NCBI GenBank assembly: GCA_945893145.1
Contig: CAMDDZ010000026.1
Coordinates: forward strand, 1 to 64,000
Source of the DNA: Rhodoplanes serenus
GTDB taxonomy: Bacteria; Pseudomonadota; Alphaproteobacteria; Rhizobiales; Xanthobacteraceae
Direction of reading: 5' to 3'
DNA length: 64,000 nucleotides
Positions 26,208-34,699 of this stretch are shown one piece after another (within the stretch, counting starts at the first letter, position 1; every line of letters begins with the position of its first letter). The translations under genes were made by a program, and so were the position numbers. The notes below the pieces were generated by a model. It worked only from the letters and a program-made list of their open reading frames with translations, searched no databases and was not told the origin of the DNA.

Positions 26208-27499
26208 ATGGCGCGAACAGAGCAGCCACGATCGACCGCGACCTTTGACTACGTGGTCGTGGGCACCGGTGCGGCGGGCTCCATCGTCGCGGCGCGTCTG
26301 TCGGAAGACCCTGGCGTCACCGTGTGCGCGCTCGAGTCCGGCCCGCCGGACCGTCATCCGTACATCCATATTCCGGTCGGCTTCATCAAGATCATGTTCA
26401 ACGAAGCTTACACCTGGCAGTTCAAAACCGAGCCGGCACCCGGGGTGAATGGGCGCTCGGTGATCGTGCCGGTCGGCCGGACCGTCGGCGGTTCGAGCTC
26501 GATCAACGGCATGATCATCAACCGCGGTCAGGCCGACGACTTCAACAGCTGGGCGCAGCGCGGCAACCGCGGCTGGGGCTACGCGGACCTCCTGCCCTAC
26601 TTCAAGCGCTTCGAACGGCGGATCGGCGATGGCGACGACACCTACCGCGGCCGCGACGGCAACATCCCGGTGACTGATCTCGATTGGCACCACGAAATCT
26701 GCGAGGCCTTCCTCGAAGGCGCCGAGGGCCTCGGCATCCCGCGCAACCGCGACTACAACGGCGCGTCGCAGCCTGGCTGCGGCTATCTGCAGCGCAACAT
26801 CTATAAGGGGCTGCGGCGGAGCGCCGGACGGATGTATCTGCTGCCGGCGCAGAAGAAATCGCAGCGCATCGATCTGCGCACCCACGCCCGCGCCTTCAAG
26901 ATTCTGTTCGAGGGCAAGAAGGCGGTCGGCGTCCGCTATGTCGACGAGCGCAACCGCACCATTCATGAGGTAAAGGCGCGCCGCGAGGTCATCATTTGCG
27001 GCGGCACCGTCAACTCGCCGCGGTTACTCCAACTCTCCGGCGTCGGCAGCGGCGAGCTGCTGCGCAGCCTCGGCGTCGAGGTCATCCACGAGCTCCCCGC
27101 GGTCGGCGAGAACTTCCGCGACCATTGCTCGGTGCGGCTGGTGGCCCGGGCGAAGAATTCCAAGACCATCAACGAGATTACCCGGGGGCCCGCGCTCGTC
27201 GGCCAGGTGCTGCGCTGGCTCGCCGGCATGCCGAGTGTGATCGGCGTCAGCCCTTCGCTGGCCTATTGCTTCTGGAAGTCCGATCCGAACATCAGCGGGG
27301 CCGATCTGCAGGCCGTGTTTGCGCCGGCGAGCTACAAGGAAGGCTTCACGGCATGGAAAATCTCCGCGTCATCGACGCCTCGGTGATGCCGACCATGCCG
27401 TCGGCCAACACCTATTCGGCCACCATGGTGATCGCCGAGAAGGGCTCCGATCTGATCCGCGGCAAGGCGGCGCCAGTCCCCGTTGCGCTGGCGAGCTAG
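26208..27499 (+). pseudogene. GMC-family choline/alcohol oxidoreductase, broken by internal deletion
   Basis: The first frame (26208-27386) encodes a normal GMC N-terminus: FAD motif VVGTGAAGS, VGRTVGGSSSINGM, GCGYLQRNIYKGLRRSA and [17 protein letters not shown]. It then reaches ASYKEG near 27345 and shifts into ISASSTPR-stop. The genuine GMC C-terminus ([21 protein letters not shown]...) continues in another frame to 27499. Against the usual 530-540 residues, about 100-120 residues are missing at the junction, including the HPxGTCRMG-type block that carries the catalytic His. So there is an out-of-frame internal deletion of several hundred bases at about 27345-27352, and the product should be inactive. 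An assembly error is the alternative. Confidence 0.85.
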
Positions 27500-27507
27500 C
27501 GCAGCAG

Positions 27508-27816
27508 TCAGCGCTCATCCACCAGCGTGAGGATTTCACGAGCCCGCGGGATACCCGGCCAGCAGCGCTCGAACTCCGCGATCAGTTCTTTCATGCCATC
27601 GGACTTGAGCGCTGCTTCCGCCGCGGCGCTACTCGCGACCTGATAGGTCGCCTGATGCACGGCCGGGTCGGTGTCGCTCCAGCACCGCCATGCCTTGCTT
27701 GCGCCGAAGGTTTTGATGGCATCCGGCAGATGCTCGCGGCGGTACCAGTCGTCGAACGCCGCGCGCTTGGTGGCGTCGGAGACGGTCGCGCGGACGACAA
27801 GAAAGGCTTCGGGCAT
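27508..27816 (-). CDS. Conserved hypothetical protein, EthD/ferredoxin-like fold suspected
   Basis: A 102-residue protein with the pattern of small dimeric alpha-beta barrel proteins: strand (EAFLVVRATV), helix (AFDDWYRREHLPDAIKTFGA), strand (AWRCWSDTDPAVHQATYQV), helix (MKELIAEFERCWP). The WYRREHLPDA segment resembles EthD-like and monooxygenase-type barrels. Start 27816 has a TTGGAG site; the alternative GTG at 27840 overlaps the upstream hydratase stop (GTGA). It follows the hydratase gene on the same strand and may work in the same pathway. Confidence 0.65.
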   Translation of the reverse strand: MPEAFLVVRATVSDATKRAAFDDWYRREHLPDAIKTFGASKAWRCWSDTDPAVHQATYQVASSAAAEAALKSDGMKELIAEFERCWPGIPRAREILTLVDER

Positions 27817-27836
27817 CGGTCGCTCCAACGGTTCAC

Positions 27837-28604
27837 TCACTCGAAAACGATTTCAACGGCGCCGAGATCGCCAAAATCCGCTCGCACGCGATCGCCCGGC
27901 CGAACCGGATCGAGTCCCGTGCAGGTGCCGGTCGCGACGATTTCGCCCGACTTCAGACCGCGCCCTTCCCTGGACTGCTGATTGGCAAGCCACAACAGCA
28001 CGTTCATCGGCCCGCCGAGCGCGCGCTCGCCCGTGCCCGTGCCCCGCACGGCGCCGTTGATCGTCATCGTGACGCGATGTGTCTTCTGGTCCAGCCTTCG
28101 CCAATCATCTCGCCACGCGCCTGCGACAAACGCGATGTTGGCGCTGCAATCCGCCGTCAGCAGCAGACGGCCCTTGCCCGCAAGGCCCCCGGCAAAGCGC
28201 GTGCCCACGACTTCGATCGATCCCGCGACCGCCGCCACAGCATCGGCAACCTCATCCATCGCATAGGGCGTCGCGCGATGCGGCAGATCCCGACTGAGCC
28301 GAAAGGCGAACTCACCTTCGACGGCCGGCGAGTGCGCCGGCTCGATCGGAATCCGAGCCGGGCTCTCATACACAAAGGGCGCCAGCAGCAGCCCAGATCC
28401 CGGCTCGGTGGTGCCGAGCAGGCGCTGCGCCTCGATGCTGGTCGATCCGACCTTGAACCCGCGCGACGGCGCGCCGCTAAGCGCTGCGATCGCGCGCTGG
28501 ACCGCATAGGCCTCATGGCTGGTCTTGGGATGAGCGACATCGTCCGGGTGGATGACGCCGCCGGAGCACCGAGCCTGCCAGAGCTGCGTTGCCAGATCGG
28601 TCAT
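27837..28604 (-). CDS. 2-keto-4-pentenoate hydratase-like protein (MhpD/FAH family)
   Basis: A 255-residue protein of the fumarylacetoacetate hydrolase superfamily, hydratase branch: GFKVGSTS near residue 50, EPGSGLLLAPFV, the metal-binding EGEFAFRLSRDLP (E..E) around 95-107, DEVADAVAAVAGSIEVVGTRF and GTCTGLDPVRPGDRV at the C-terminus. Enzymes of this type hydrate 2-hydroxypenta-2,4-dienoate in meta-cleavage pathways or decarboxylate related acids. Start 28604 is chosen over a frame opening at 28634 because of the MTDLATQLW family-like N-terminus. No ring-cleavage dioxygenase is in the window. Confidence 0.85.
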   Translation of the reverse strand: MTDLATQLWQARCSGGVIHPDDVAHPKTSHEAYAVQRAIAALSGAPSRGFKVGSTSIEAQRLLGTTEPGSGLLLAPFVYESPARIPIEPAHSPAVEGEFAFRLSRDLPHRATPYAMDEVADAVAAVAGSIEVVGTRFAGGLAGKGRLLLTADCSANIAFVAGAWRDDWRRLDQKTHRVTMTINGAVRGTGTGERALGGPMNVLLWLANQQSREGRGLKSGEIVATGTCTGLDPVRPGDRVRADFGDLGAVEIVFE

Positions 28605-28664
28605 GCCGCCTGTCCCTCGACGATGACGCCTCAATCCGGAGGCGACACCGTCCCGGCGCTATCG

Positions 28665-29132
28665 TCAGCCCTTCAGGGCGAGCAATTCGACGTCGAACAT
28701 CAGCGTGGCGTTCGGCGGAATGGCGGCGCCGGCACCACGCGCCCCATAGCCGAGCTCCGGCGGGATGATCAGCGTGCGCTTGCCGCCGACCTTCATGGTG
28801 GCGACGCCCTCGTCCCATCCGGCGATGACGCGGCGCATTCCGATGGGAAATTCAAACGGCTGGCCGCGATCGAGCGAGCTGTCGAACTTCTTGCCCTTGG
28901 CGCCATTCTCATAGAGCCAGCCGGTGTAATGCATGACGCAGGTCTGGCCGGTCTTCGGCGACGGCCCGGTGCCGACCGTGGTGTCGATGATCTGCAAGCC
29001 TGATGCGGTGGTCATGGTTTTCCTGGCGGTTTGGGCTGTTGCGGGGATGGAGGAGCCGAGGGCGATGGCGCCGGCCGACGCCGCGGAGGCGAGCAAGGTC
29101 AATGTATCCCGGCGTGTGAAGGTCGGCGTCAT
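28665..29132 (-). CDS. Tat-exported FKBP-type peptidyl-prolyl isomerase
   Basis: A 155-residue protein: a twin-arginine signal (TFTRRDTLTLLASAASAGAIAL, predicted Tat substrate) and a C-terminal FKBP domain (about 44-155). FKBP landmarks are VMHYTGWLYENG, KFDSSLDRGQPFEFPIG, VIAGWDEGVATMKVGGKR, LIIPPELGYGARGAG and IPPNATLMFDVELL. It catalyses cis-trans prolyl isomerisation in the periplasm. The start at 29132 has a clear CAGGAG site. Use of Tat rather than Sec for an FKBP is uncommon but not unique. Confidence 0.92.
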   Translation of the reverse strand: MTPTFTRRDTLTLLASAASAGAIALGSSIPATAQTARKTMTTASGLQIIDTTVGTGPSPKTGQTCVMHYTGWLYENGAKGKKFDSSLDRGQPFEFPIGMRRVIAGWDEGVATMKVGGKRTLIIPPELGYGARGAGAAIPPNATLMFDVELLALKG

Positions 29133-29311
29133 GTTCTCTCCTGAGGGATTGGCTTGGAATAGTCCAGAGCGTGTCTGCACCCAAGCAATGCGGCTAGATT
29201 AAGCCCGCATAAACGCGCGACATCACACCGGCAGATTATCGCTCCCGCGGCGATGATGGCCCAGTTTGTTTGGACAAGGCGATCGGGGACTAAACGTTGG
29301 GCGCGCCGTGG

Positions 29312-29740
29312 TCATATCACGACCAAGTGTTTCGCCTCAGCGCCACGGACGGCGCGCAGCGGGACACCGCGATCGAGCGTCACCAGACGGCCGCCGTTCT
29401 TGACGACGAGTGCCAGCAGGTAGGCGTCGGTGATCTGGTTCGGCCCAAGCAGTCTGCCGTGCTCGAACACCGCCGGATCGGCGAGCGCGACATCGTCCGG
29501 CCAGAAGGCGTGCGTTGGCCGTTTCACCAAGCCGCCCAGTTGCGCCAGGGCGTCGGCCAACCGCCGCGGGTGCCGATAGCCCGCGTTTGAAATCACGCGA
29601 ACGAAGCCATTCTGCGTCAACGGACAGCTTGCCCAGCCCTCCTCTTGATGATCGTTCCACCATGCAAAGGCCCGGGAATGGTGGGCGTGATCGGGGTCGG
29701 ACAGCGCGATCAACATGTTTACGTCGAACAACGCGCGCAC
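29312..29740 (-). CDS. vapC: VapC-type PIN-domain toxin
   Basis: A 142-residue PIN-domain ribonuclease of the VapC type that has CPLTQNGFVRV. Acidic active-site residues are visible: Asp6 (LFDVNMLIAL), Asp105 (ITDAYLLAL) and Asp123 (TLDRG). It starts with GTG at 29740, whose G is shared with the TAG stop of the antitoxin gene, giving tight coupling. It is expected to cleave RNA when released from the antitoxin. Confidence 0.88.
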   Translation of the reverse strand: MRALFDVNMLIALSDPDHAHHSRAFAWWNDHQEEGWASCPLTQNGFVRVISNAGYRHPRRLADALAQLGGLVKRPTHAFWPDDVALADPAVFEHGRLLGPNQITDAYLLALVVKNGGRLVTLDRGVPLRAVRGAEAKHLVVI

Positions 29741-30024
29741 TATTCGTCGCTCCGCAGCGGCCCCACGTCTTCCAAATCCGCCTCATCGAGGAGGCGCTGG
29801 ACCAGTTCGCTGGTCACAGGCGGACCGCCGCGGCTCGGCAGCACATACCAGCCGTTCTTCAGAATAGCCCCGCCCGGTCCGGTCGCCTGCGCCGTTGTCG
29901 TGGGTGCGGTGAGAGCCTTCCGGGCAAGATCCGAAATGATTTCGCCAGCGGTGGTATTTTTGGCCTTGGCCAATTCCTTGGCCGCCGCCAGCACATCGTC
30001 GTCAATGTCGAGCGTAGTGCGCAT
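29740..30024 (-). CDS. vapB: Ribbon-helix-helix antitoxin of VapBC-type pair
   Basis: A 94-residue antitoxin. The N-terminal ribbon-helix-helix (MRTTLDIDDDVLAAAKELAKAKNTTAGEIISDLARKAL, about 1-40) binds DNA. The C-terminal half (GGAILKNGWYVLPSRGGPPVTSELVQRLLDEAD) is the toxin-binding arm seen in the DUF2191-like VapB group. Immediately upstream of its start are two CATCAGATG palindromes 15 bp apart, a likely autoregulatory operator. Confidence 0.88.
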   Translation of the reverse strand: MRTTLDIDDDVLAAAKELAKAKNTTAGEIISDLARKALTAPTTTAQATGPGGAILKNGWYVLPSRGGPPVTSELVQRLLDEADLEDVGPLRSDE

Positions 30025-30025
30025 A

Positions 30026-30049
30026 CATCAGATGATAATGCATCAGATG
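30026..30049 (-). promoter_or_regulatory. Double CATCAGATG operator of the vapBC pair
   Basis: CATCAGATG occurs at 30026-30034 and 30041-30049, a direct repeat with 15 bp period. Each copy is itself an odd palindrome (CATC-A-GATG). It abuts the antitoxin start codon, the expected place for a ribbon-helix-helix dimer pair to repress the operon. Confidence 0.65.
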
Positions 30050-30077
30050 CGAAACTGCAAGATGGGCAGTCCGTCGC

Positions 30078-31610
30078 CTAAACCGGTAAATTGTCGTGCT
30101 TCCTCTTGGGCATCTCCACCTGCTTCCCTTTTAGCATCGCCAGCGCGCGGGCAATCCTTCGCCGAGTCGAGTGCGGCAGGATCACGTCGTCGATGTAGCC
30201 GCGCTCGGCAGCGATGAAGGGTGACAGGAACCGCTCCTCATATTCCTTGGTGCGCGCCGCGATCTTTTGCGCGTCGCCAATGTCGGCGCGGAAGATGATC
30301 TCGACCGCGCCCTTGGCGCCCATCACGGCGATCTGCGCAGTCGGCCAGGCATAATTCAGATCGCCGCCGACGTGCTTGCTGGCCATCACGTCATAGGCGC
30401 CGCCGAACGCCTTGCGGGTAATCACCGTGACGAGCGGCACCGTCGCCTGCGAATAGGCGAACAGAAGTTTGGCGCCGTGCTTGATCAGCCCGCCGTACTC
30501 CTGATCGGTCCCGGGCAGGAAGCCCGGCACGTCCACGAAGGTCACGATCGGGATGTTGAAGGCGTCGCAGAAGCGCACGAAGCGCGCCGCCTTACGGCTG
30601 GCGTCACTGTCGAGCACGCCGGCCAGCACCATCGGCTGGTTCGCGACAAAGCCCACGGTGCGGCCTGCGACGCGGCCGAAGCCGGTCACGATGTTCTTGG
30701 CGAACGCCTCGGCGATCTCAAAGAAATCGCCCTCGTCGGCGACCTTCAGGATCAGTTCCTTGATGTCGTAGGGCTTGTTCGGATTGTCGGGCACCAGCGT
30801 GTCGAGCGAGGTGTCGTCGCGTTCGATTGAGTCGTTACTCGGCCAGTCCGGCACACCGGCCTCGTTGTTGGCCGGCAGAAAGTCGATCAGCCGCCGCATC
30901 TGGAGCAGGCACTCGACGTCGTTCTCGTAGGCGCCGTCGGCGATCGAGCTTTTCGTCGTGTGCACGCTCGCGCCGCCCAACTCCTCCGCGGTCACCACCT
31001 CGTTGGTGACGGTCTTCACCACGTCCGGCCCGGTGACGAACATGTAGCTGGTGTCGCGCACCATGAAGATGAAGTCGGTCATGGCAGGCGAATAGACGTC
31101 GCCGCCCGCGCACGGCCCCATGATGACGCTGATCTGCGGAATCACGCCCGAAGCCAGCACATTGCGTTTGAACACCTCCCCATAACCGCCGAGCGAGGCG
31201 ACGCCCTCCTGGATGCGCGCGCCGCCGGCGTCGAACAGGCCGATGATCGGTGCGCGCGCCTTCATGGCGGCGTCCTGCACCTTGATGATCTTCTGCGCGT
31301 GGGTCTCGGAGAGCGAGCCGCCGAACACCGTAAAATCCTTGGCGAACAGGAACACGGTGCGGCCGTTTACCGTGCCCCAGCCGGTCACCACACCGTCGCC
31401 GGGGATTTTGGTCTTCTCCATGCCGAAGTCGCCAGAGCGGTGCTCGACGAACATGTCGAACTCCTCGAACGAGCCCTTGTCGAGCAAGAGCTCCACCCGC
31501 TCGCGCGCCGTGAGCTTGCCGCGCTTGTGCTGCGCCTCGATGCGCGCCTGGCCGCCGCCTTCGCGGGCGCGGGCACGCCGGGCTTCGAGCTTGTCGAGAA
31601 TATCCTTCAT
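30078..31610 (-). CDS. pccB: Propionyl-CoA carboxylase beta (carboxyltransferase) subunit
   Basis: A 510-residue carboxyltransferase with the two crotonase-like halves of acyl-CoA carboxylases. The N half has [36 protein letters not shown] and [18 protein letters not shown]. The C half has [24 protein letters not shown], where the Asp after LDS is in the specificity position of propionyl-CoA carboxylases. [24 protein letters not shown] and [25 protein letters not shown] follow. It pairs with PccA to make methylmalonyl-CoA. It is transcribed away from the TPR gene at 31742 and is not adjacent to pccA (about 10 kb away). Confidence 0.94.
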   Translation of the reverse strand: MKDILDKLEARRARAREGGGQARIEAQHKRGKLTARERVELLLDKGSFEEFDMFVEHRSGDFGMEKTKIPGDGVVTGWGTVNGRTVFLFAKDFTVFGGSLSETHAQKIIKVQDAAMKARAPIIGLFDAGGARIQEGVASLGGYGEVFKRNVLASGVIPQISVIMGPCAGGDVYSPAMTDFIFMVRDTSYMFVTGPDVVKTVTNEVVTAEELGGASVHTTKSSIADGAYENDVECLLQMRRLIDFLPANNEAGVPDWPSNDSIERDDTSLDTLVPDNPNKPYDIKELILKVADEGDFFEIAEAFAKNIVTGFGRVAGRTVGFVANQPMVLAGVLDSDASRKAARFVRFCDAFNIPIVTFVDVPGFLPGTDQEYGGLIKHGAKLLFAYSQATVPLVTVITRKAFGGAYDVMASKHVGGDLNYAWPTAQIAVMGAKGAVEIIFRADIGDAQKIAARTKEYEERFLSPFIAAERGYIDDVILPHSTRRRIARALAMLKGKQVEMPKRKHDNLPV

Positions 31611-31741
31611 GCCACAATCCTATCACGCGCCGGTTCGGACCGGCCGCGCCGTCCGGAATAGATACCACAGGGGCGCGGCGGCGACTGCGCAGGTTCCGGG
31701 CCAAGGTTGCCCAAACCGGAGGCGTCAGGCATGACAGCGCG

Positions 31742-33535
31742 ATGAATTCCCCGCCCGCCGCCGCGAAGGAGCAGCAGGCTCTGCAGGACGCGCTCGCGCT
31801 GCATCGCGAGGGCAAGCGCGACCTCGCCATGCAGCGCTATATCGCGATCCTGAAGGACAATCCGCAGAACCTCGATGCGCTGTTTTACGTTGCGGTCATT
31901 GCCACGCAGGAAGGCCAGTTCGCCGAGGGCATCAAGGTGGCGGAGCGCGCACTCGCCATCGGGCCGCCGCAGGCGCGGCTGCATAATCTCGTCGGCCAGG
32001 CCTGCCTGCGGCTCAACCGCGACGACGACGCACTCGCGAGCTTTGAGCGCGCCATCGCGTGCCAGCCGGATTTCGCCGACGCTTACGGCAACCGCGCCAC
32101 ACTGCTGGGCGAAATGGGCCGCCGCGACGAGGCACTGGCCGCCTTCGACCAGGCGCTGGCGCTGCGGCCGAACAATCCCGAGGACTTGTGCAACAAGGCG
32201 ACCGTGCTGGCCGATCTCGGCCGCCTGCCGGAGGCACTCGCGACCTACGACCGCGCCATTGCGCGGGTGCCGGATTTTGCGCTGGCGCAATTCAACCGCG
32301 CCGACGTGCTGCGCCAGCTTGGCCGGCTGACCGAAGCGCTCACAGCCTACGAGCGCGCCATCGCGCTCCAACCCAAGATGGTCATCGCCCACAGCAATCG
32401 CGCCGCCACGCTCAAGCAGCTCGGCCGGCTCGATGAAGCCCTCAAGGGCATCGAGCAGGCGCTGGCGCTGGATCCGAATTTTGGCGAAGCGCTGGTCAAT
32501 CGCGGCAACATCGCGCTCGAGCGCGGCGACACCGACGCGGCCAATGCCGATTTCACGCGCGCGCTTGAAATCGACCCGGAGCGGCCCGAGGCGAATTTCG
32601 GCCGCGCCATGATCCTGCTGTCGCAGAGCGACTGGGAAAACGGGTTCCGTCTCTATGATTATCGCGAGAAGCTCCCCACCCCGCCCTACGTGCCGCTGCC
32701 CTATCGCCGCTGGGAGGGCGAGCCGCTGCACGGCGAACGGCTGATGCTGGTGTGCGAACAGGGCCTGGGCGACACCATCAACTTCTGCCGGTTCGCACCG
32801 CTGCTGGCGGCGCGCGGAGCCGATGTCACCATTCTGACCAGCCAGCAGATGCGGCCGCTGCTTTCGACGCTCGCGGGCGTGACCGTCCTGGCTGCCACCA
32901 ACGCACCGGCGCCGAACGGCAAGCCGCAATGCTGGCTGCCGCTAATGAGCGTGCCGGGCGCGCTTAAGCTCAAACCGGATGCCATTCCGGCCGACGTGCC
33001 CTATCTCACGGCCGAGCCGGAGCGCATCGATATCTGGCGGCGGAAGCTCGGCGAAGGCGGCTTCAAGATCGGCATCAATTGGGTGTCGGGCGCGGCCGAC
33101 AATGTTTTCGCGCGGCGGCGCGACATTCCGCTCACGGCCTTCGCGCCACTCGCGGCGCTGCCTGACGTGCGGTTGATCTCGCTGCAAAAGGGCGACGCGG
33201 CGCGGCAAATCGGCCAAGTGCAGTTTCGCGATCGGATCGAGATCGTCGATGCCGACCTCGATCCCAATCACAATTACTTCCTCGACACCGCGGCCGTGAT
33301 GACGCAACTCGATCTAGTCGTTACCTGCGACACCTCGGTGCCGCATCTGGCCGGCGCCCTGGCGCGGCCGGTGTTCGTCGCGCTGCCCCGCGTCGCCGAC
33401 TGGCGCTGGATGCGCGACCGCGACGATTGCCCGTGGTATCCGACCATGCGGCTGTTCCGCAAAGGCGACGCGCCGGACTGGAACGACGTGATGGCGCGCA
33501 TCGCCAAGGCCGTCACCGAGACGATGACCCGCTAA
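31742..33535 (+). CDS. TPR protein with glycosyltransferase-like C-terminal domain
   Basis: A 597-residue protein with about eight TPRs (residues 10-290; ALASFERAIACQPDFADAYGNRA and similar repeats). A Rossmann-like region from about 330 follows: LMLVCEQGLGDTINFCRFAPLLAARGADVTIL, IGINWVSGAADN, LISLQKGDAARQIG and the TCDTSVPHLAGALARPVFVALP motif of ADP-heptose/OGT-like GT-B folds. Such proteins are often called TPR/sulfotransferase or flagellin-modifying glycosyltransferases. The acceptor is unknown. It is divergent from pccB. Confidence 0.88.
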   Translation: MNSPPAAAKEQQALQDALALHREGKRDLAMQRYIAILKDNPQNLDALFYVAVIATQEGQFAEGIKVAERALAIGPPQARLHNLVGQACLRLNRDDDALASFERAIACQPDFADAYGNRATLLGEMGRRDEALAAFDQALALRPNNPEDLCNKATVLADLGRLPEALATYDRAIARVPDFALAQFNRADVLRQLGRLTEALTAYERAIALQPKMVIAHSNRAATLKQLGRLDEALKGIEQALALDPNFGEALVNRGNIALERGDTDAANADFTRALEIDPERPEANFGRAMILLSQSDWENGFRLYDYREKLPTPPYVPLPYRRWEGEPLHGERLMLVCEQGLGDTINFCRFAPLLAARGADVTILTSQQMRPLLSTLAGVTVLAATNAPAPNGKPQCWLPLMSVPGALKLKPDAIPADVPYLTAEPERIDIWRRKLGEGGFKIGINWVSGAADNVFARRRDIPLTAFAPLAALPDVRLISLQKGDAARQIGQVQFRDRIEIVDADLDPNHNYFLDTAAVMTQLDLVVTCDTSVPHLAGALARPVFVALPRVADWRWMRDRDDCPWYPTMRLFRKGDAPDWNDVMARIAKAVTETMTR

Positions 33536-33559
33536 TCCCGCGCCAGAATTGCCCGGCAA

Positions 33560-34354
33560 CTATTCGGCGAGCCCGCCCAACACTGTCGCCGCCGCCTTCA
33601 TTTCAGTGGACCGGAATTCGCGGCGCGCGAGCGCAACCTCATCGCCTCCCCAGGTCTGCATGTTCCAGTCCTCGTCCACGTTGGCGGCGGCCCATGCCGC
33701 GTCGGCATCAAGCCTGCCGTGAGCCAGCGCCAGCGCCAGCAGCGCCGAACCCGTCAGCGTGGTGATGGAGCTGAGCGCGCCAAGCCGCCAAAGCTCCTTC
33801 ACGTCATTCGTATCGCCCGGAACAGCGCGCGCCGCGGCGGCGATTGCACCCTCCGGCTGCTGCGCAAACACCACGCCTTGCGCCAGCACGAAGCGCGCAC
33901 CGAGGCCATCGCGTGCCCACTCGATCACTGGATCCCAATGCTGCGCCTGGAGCGCCACCAGCCGCTCGGGCGTATCGGCCCGATAGCACAGCAGGTCGGA
34001 GCCGAGATATTTCTCGATCTCGGCCGCCACCGGCTGCGGCGACTTGGCGACACCGTCGATGATCGCGTTGGCGAGCCGCGTCAGCGGCATCCGGACCGGG
34101 TCGATGGTCTCGCGCTGGCCGTCCCACTCCGCCGCGATCGCCTCCGCCAGCACCCGCGTTGGCGCCGCCAGCAGGTGCCGCGCTGGCGTCCGCACCGGCT
34201 TGCCGTCGAGCAGGATATGAAAGCCCTCCGGCGCCTCGGCAACCGTAGCGTGCTGGTAAAACCGCGCGCGTTGCTTCCGCCTCACGGAGCGTCGCGCGGC
34301 CTCGATCGGGTCGATCGGCTCTTGCGCGAACAGCTCGGAAAAAATGTCGCTCAT
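33560..34354 (-). CDS. ATP12 family F1-ATPase assembly chaperone
   Basis: A 264-residue ATP12 protein, which protects the alpha subunit of F1-ATPase during assembly in mitochondria and alphaproteobacteria. Typical segments are RFYQHATVAEAPEGFHILLDGKPVRTPARHLLA, AEWDGQRETIDPVRMPLTRLANAIIDGV, the LLCYRADTPERLVALQAQHWDPVIEWA block with the conserved Asp/Glu pairs, and LSSITTLTGSALLALALAHG. Length and N-terminus match the family. The gene converges with the TPR gene at 33535. In many Rhizobiales, from memory, it sits near rarA and an rluA-type gene, as it does here if the 2-oxoacid oxidoreductase operon is set aside. Confidence 0.92.
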   Translation of the reverse strand: MSDIFSELFAQEPIDPIEAARRSVRRKQRARFYQHATVAEAPEGFHILLDGKPVRTPARHLLAAPTRVLAEAIAAEWDGQRETIDPVRMPLTRLANAIIDGVAKSPQPVAAEIEKYLGSDLLCYRADTPERLVALQAQHWDPVIEWARDGLGARFVLAQGVVFAQQPEGAIAAAARAVPGDTNDVKELWRLGALSSITTLTGSALLALALAHGRLDADAAWAAANVDEDWNMQTWGGDEVALARREFRSTEMKAAATVLGGLAE

Positions 34355-34699
34355 GGCGTTATTGTGCAGTGCAGCATGAAGTGCGCGGCGAGGTTTCGCC
34401 AGGAGTGAGGAAAATACCCCAATTCAAGGGCTTATACCAAAGTCTGCAGGGGTCTTTCGCAGCCGGGGTGCCACGATGTCGCCGCCTTGCGGGGGCAAGT
34501 CCTGGACAGGCAAGTTCCGCGCAGAGACGTGCCGTTCACAGCGATCTGCCATGACCACTGTAGCGGTGGCGTTTGCAGGTTTCGTCTACTAACATCCGCG
34601 CCGGATTCGGCCGCTAGTGCCGGACCTGAGGGGATCGACCAAACAACGCTACGTCACGCCTCTTCGACGATGCGTCGGGGGCGCGTAGACGAGGAGTCA
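34355..34699. other. 345 bp region upstream of the 2-oxoacid oxidoreductase operon
   Basis: Divergent region between the ATP12 gene and the three-gene operon starting at 34700. Short open frames here have no ribosome sites or recognisable products. I looked for an FNR-type TTGAT-N4-ATCAA box and found none. It presumably holds the operon promoter. Confidence 0.5.

Noticed and set aside
24751-26229. A 492-codon minus-strand frame over the FAD monooxygenase gene
   Set aside because: It is a shadow of a well-supported flavoprotein gene, with no start signal or similarity.
34355-34699. FNR/anaerobic regulator box upstream of the 2-oxoacid oxidoreductase operon
   Set aside because: No TTGAT-N4-ATCAA-like sequence was seen. 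Anaerobic control is not supported by sequence.
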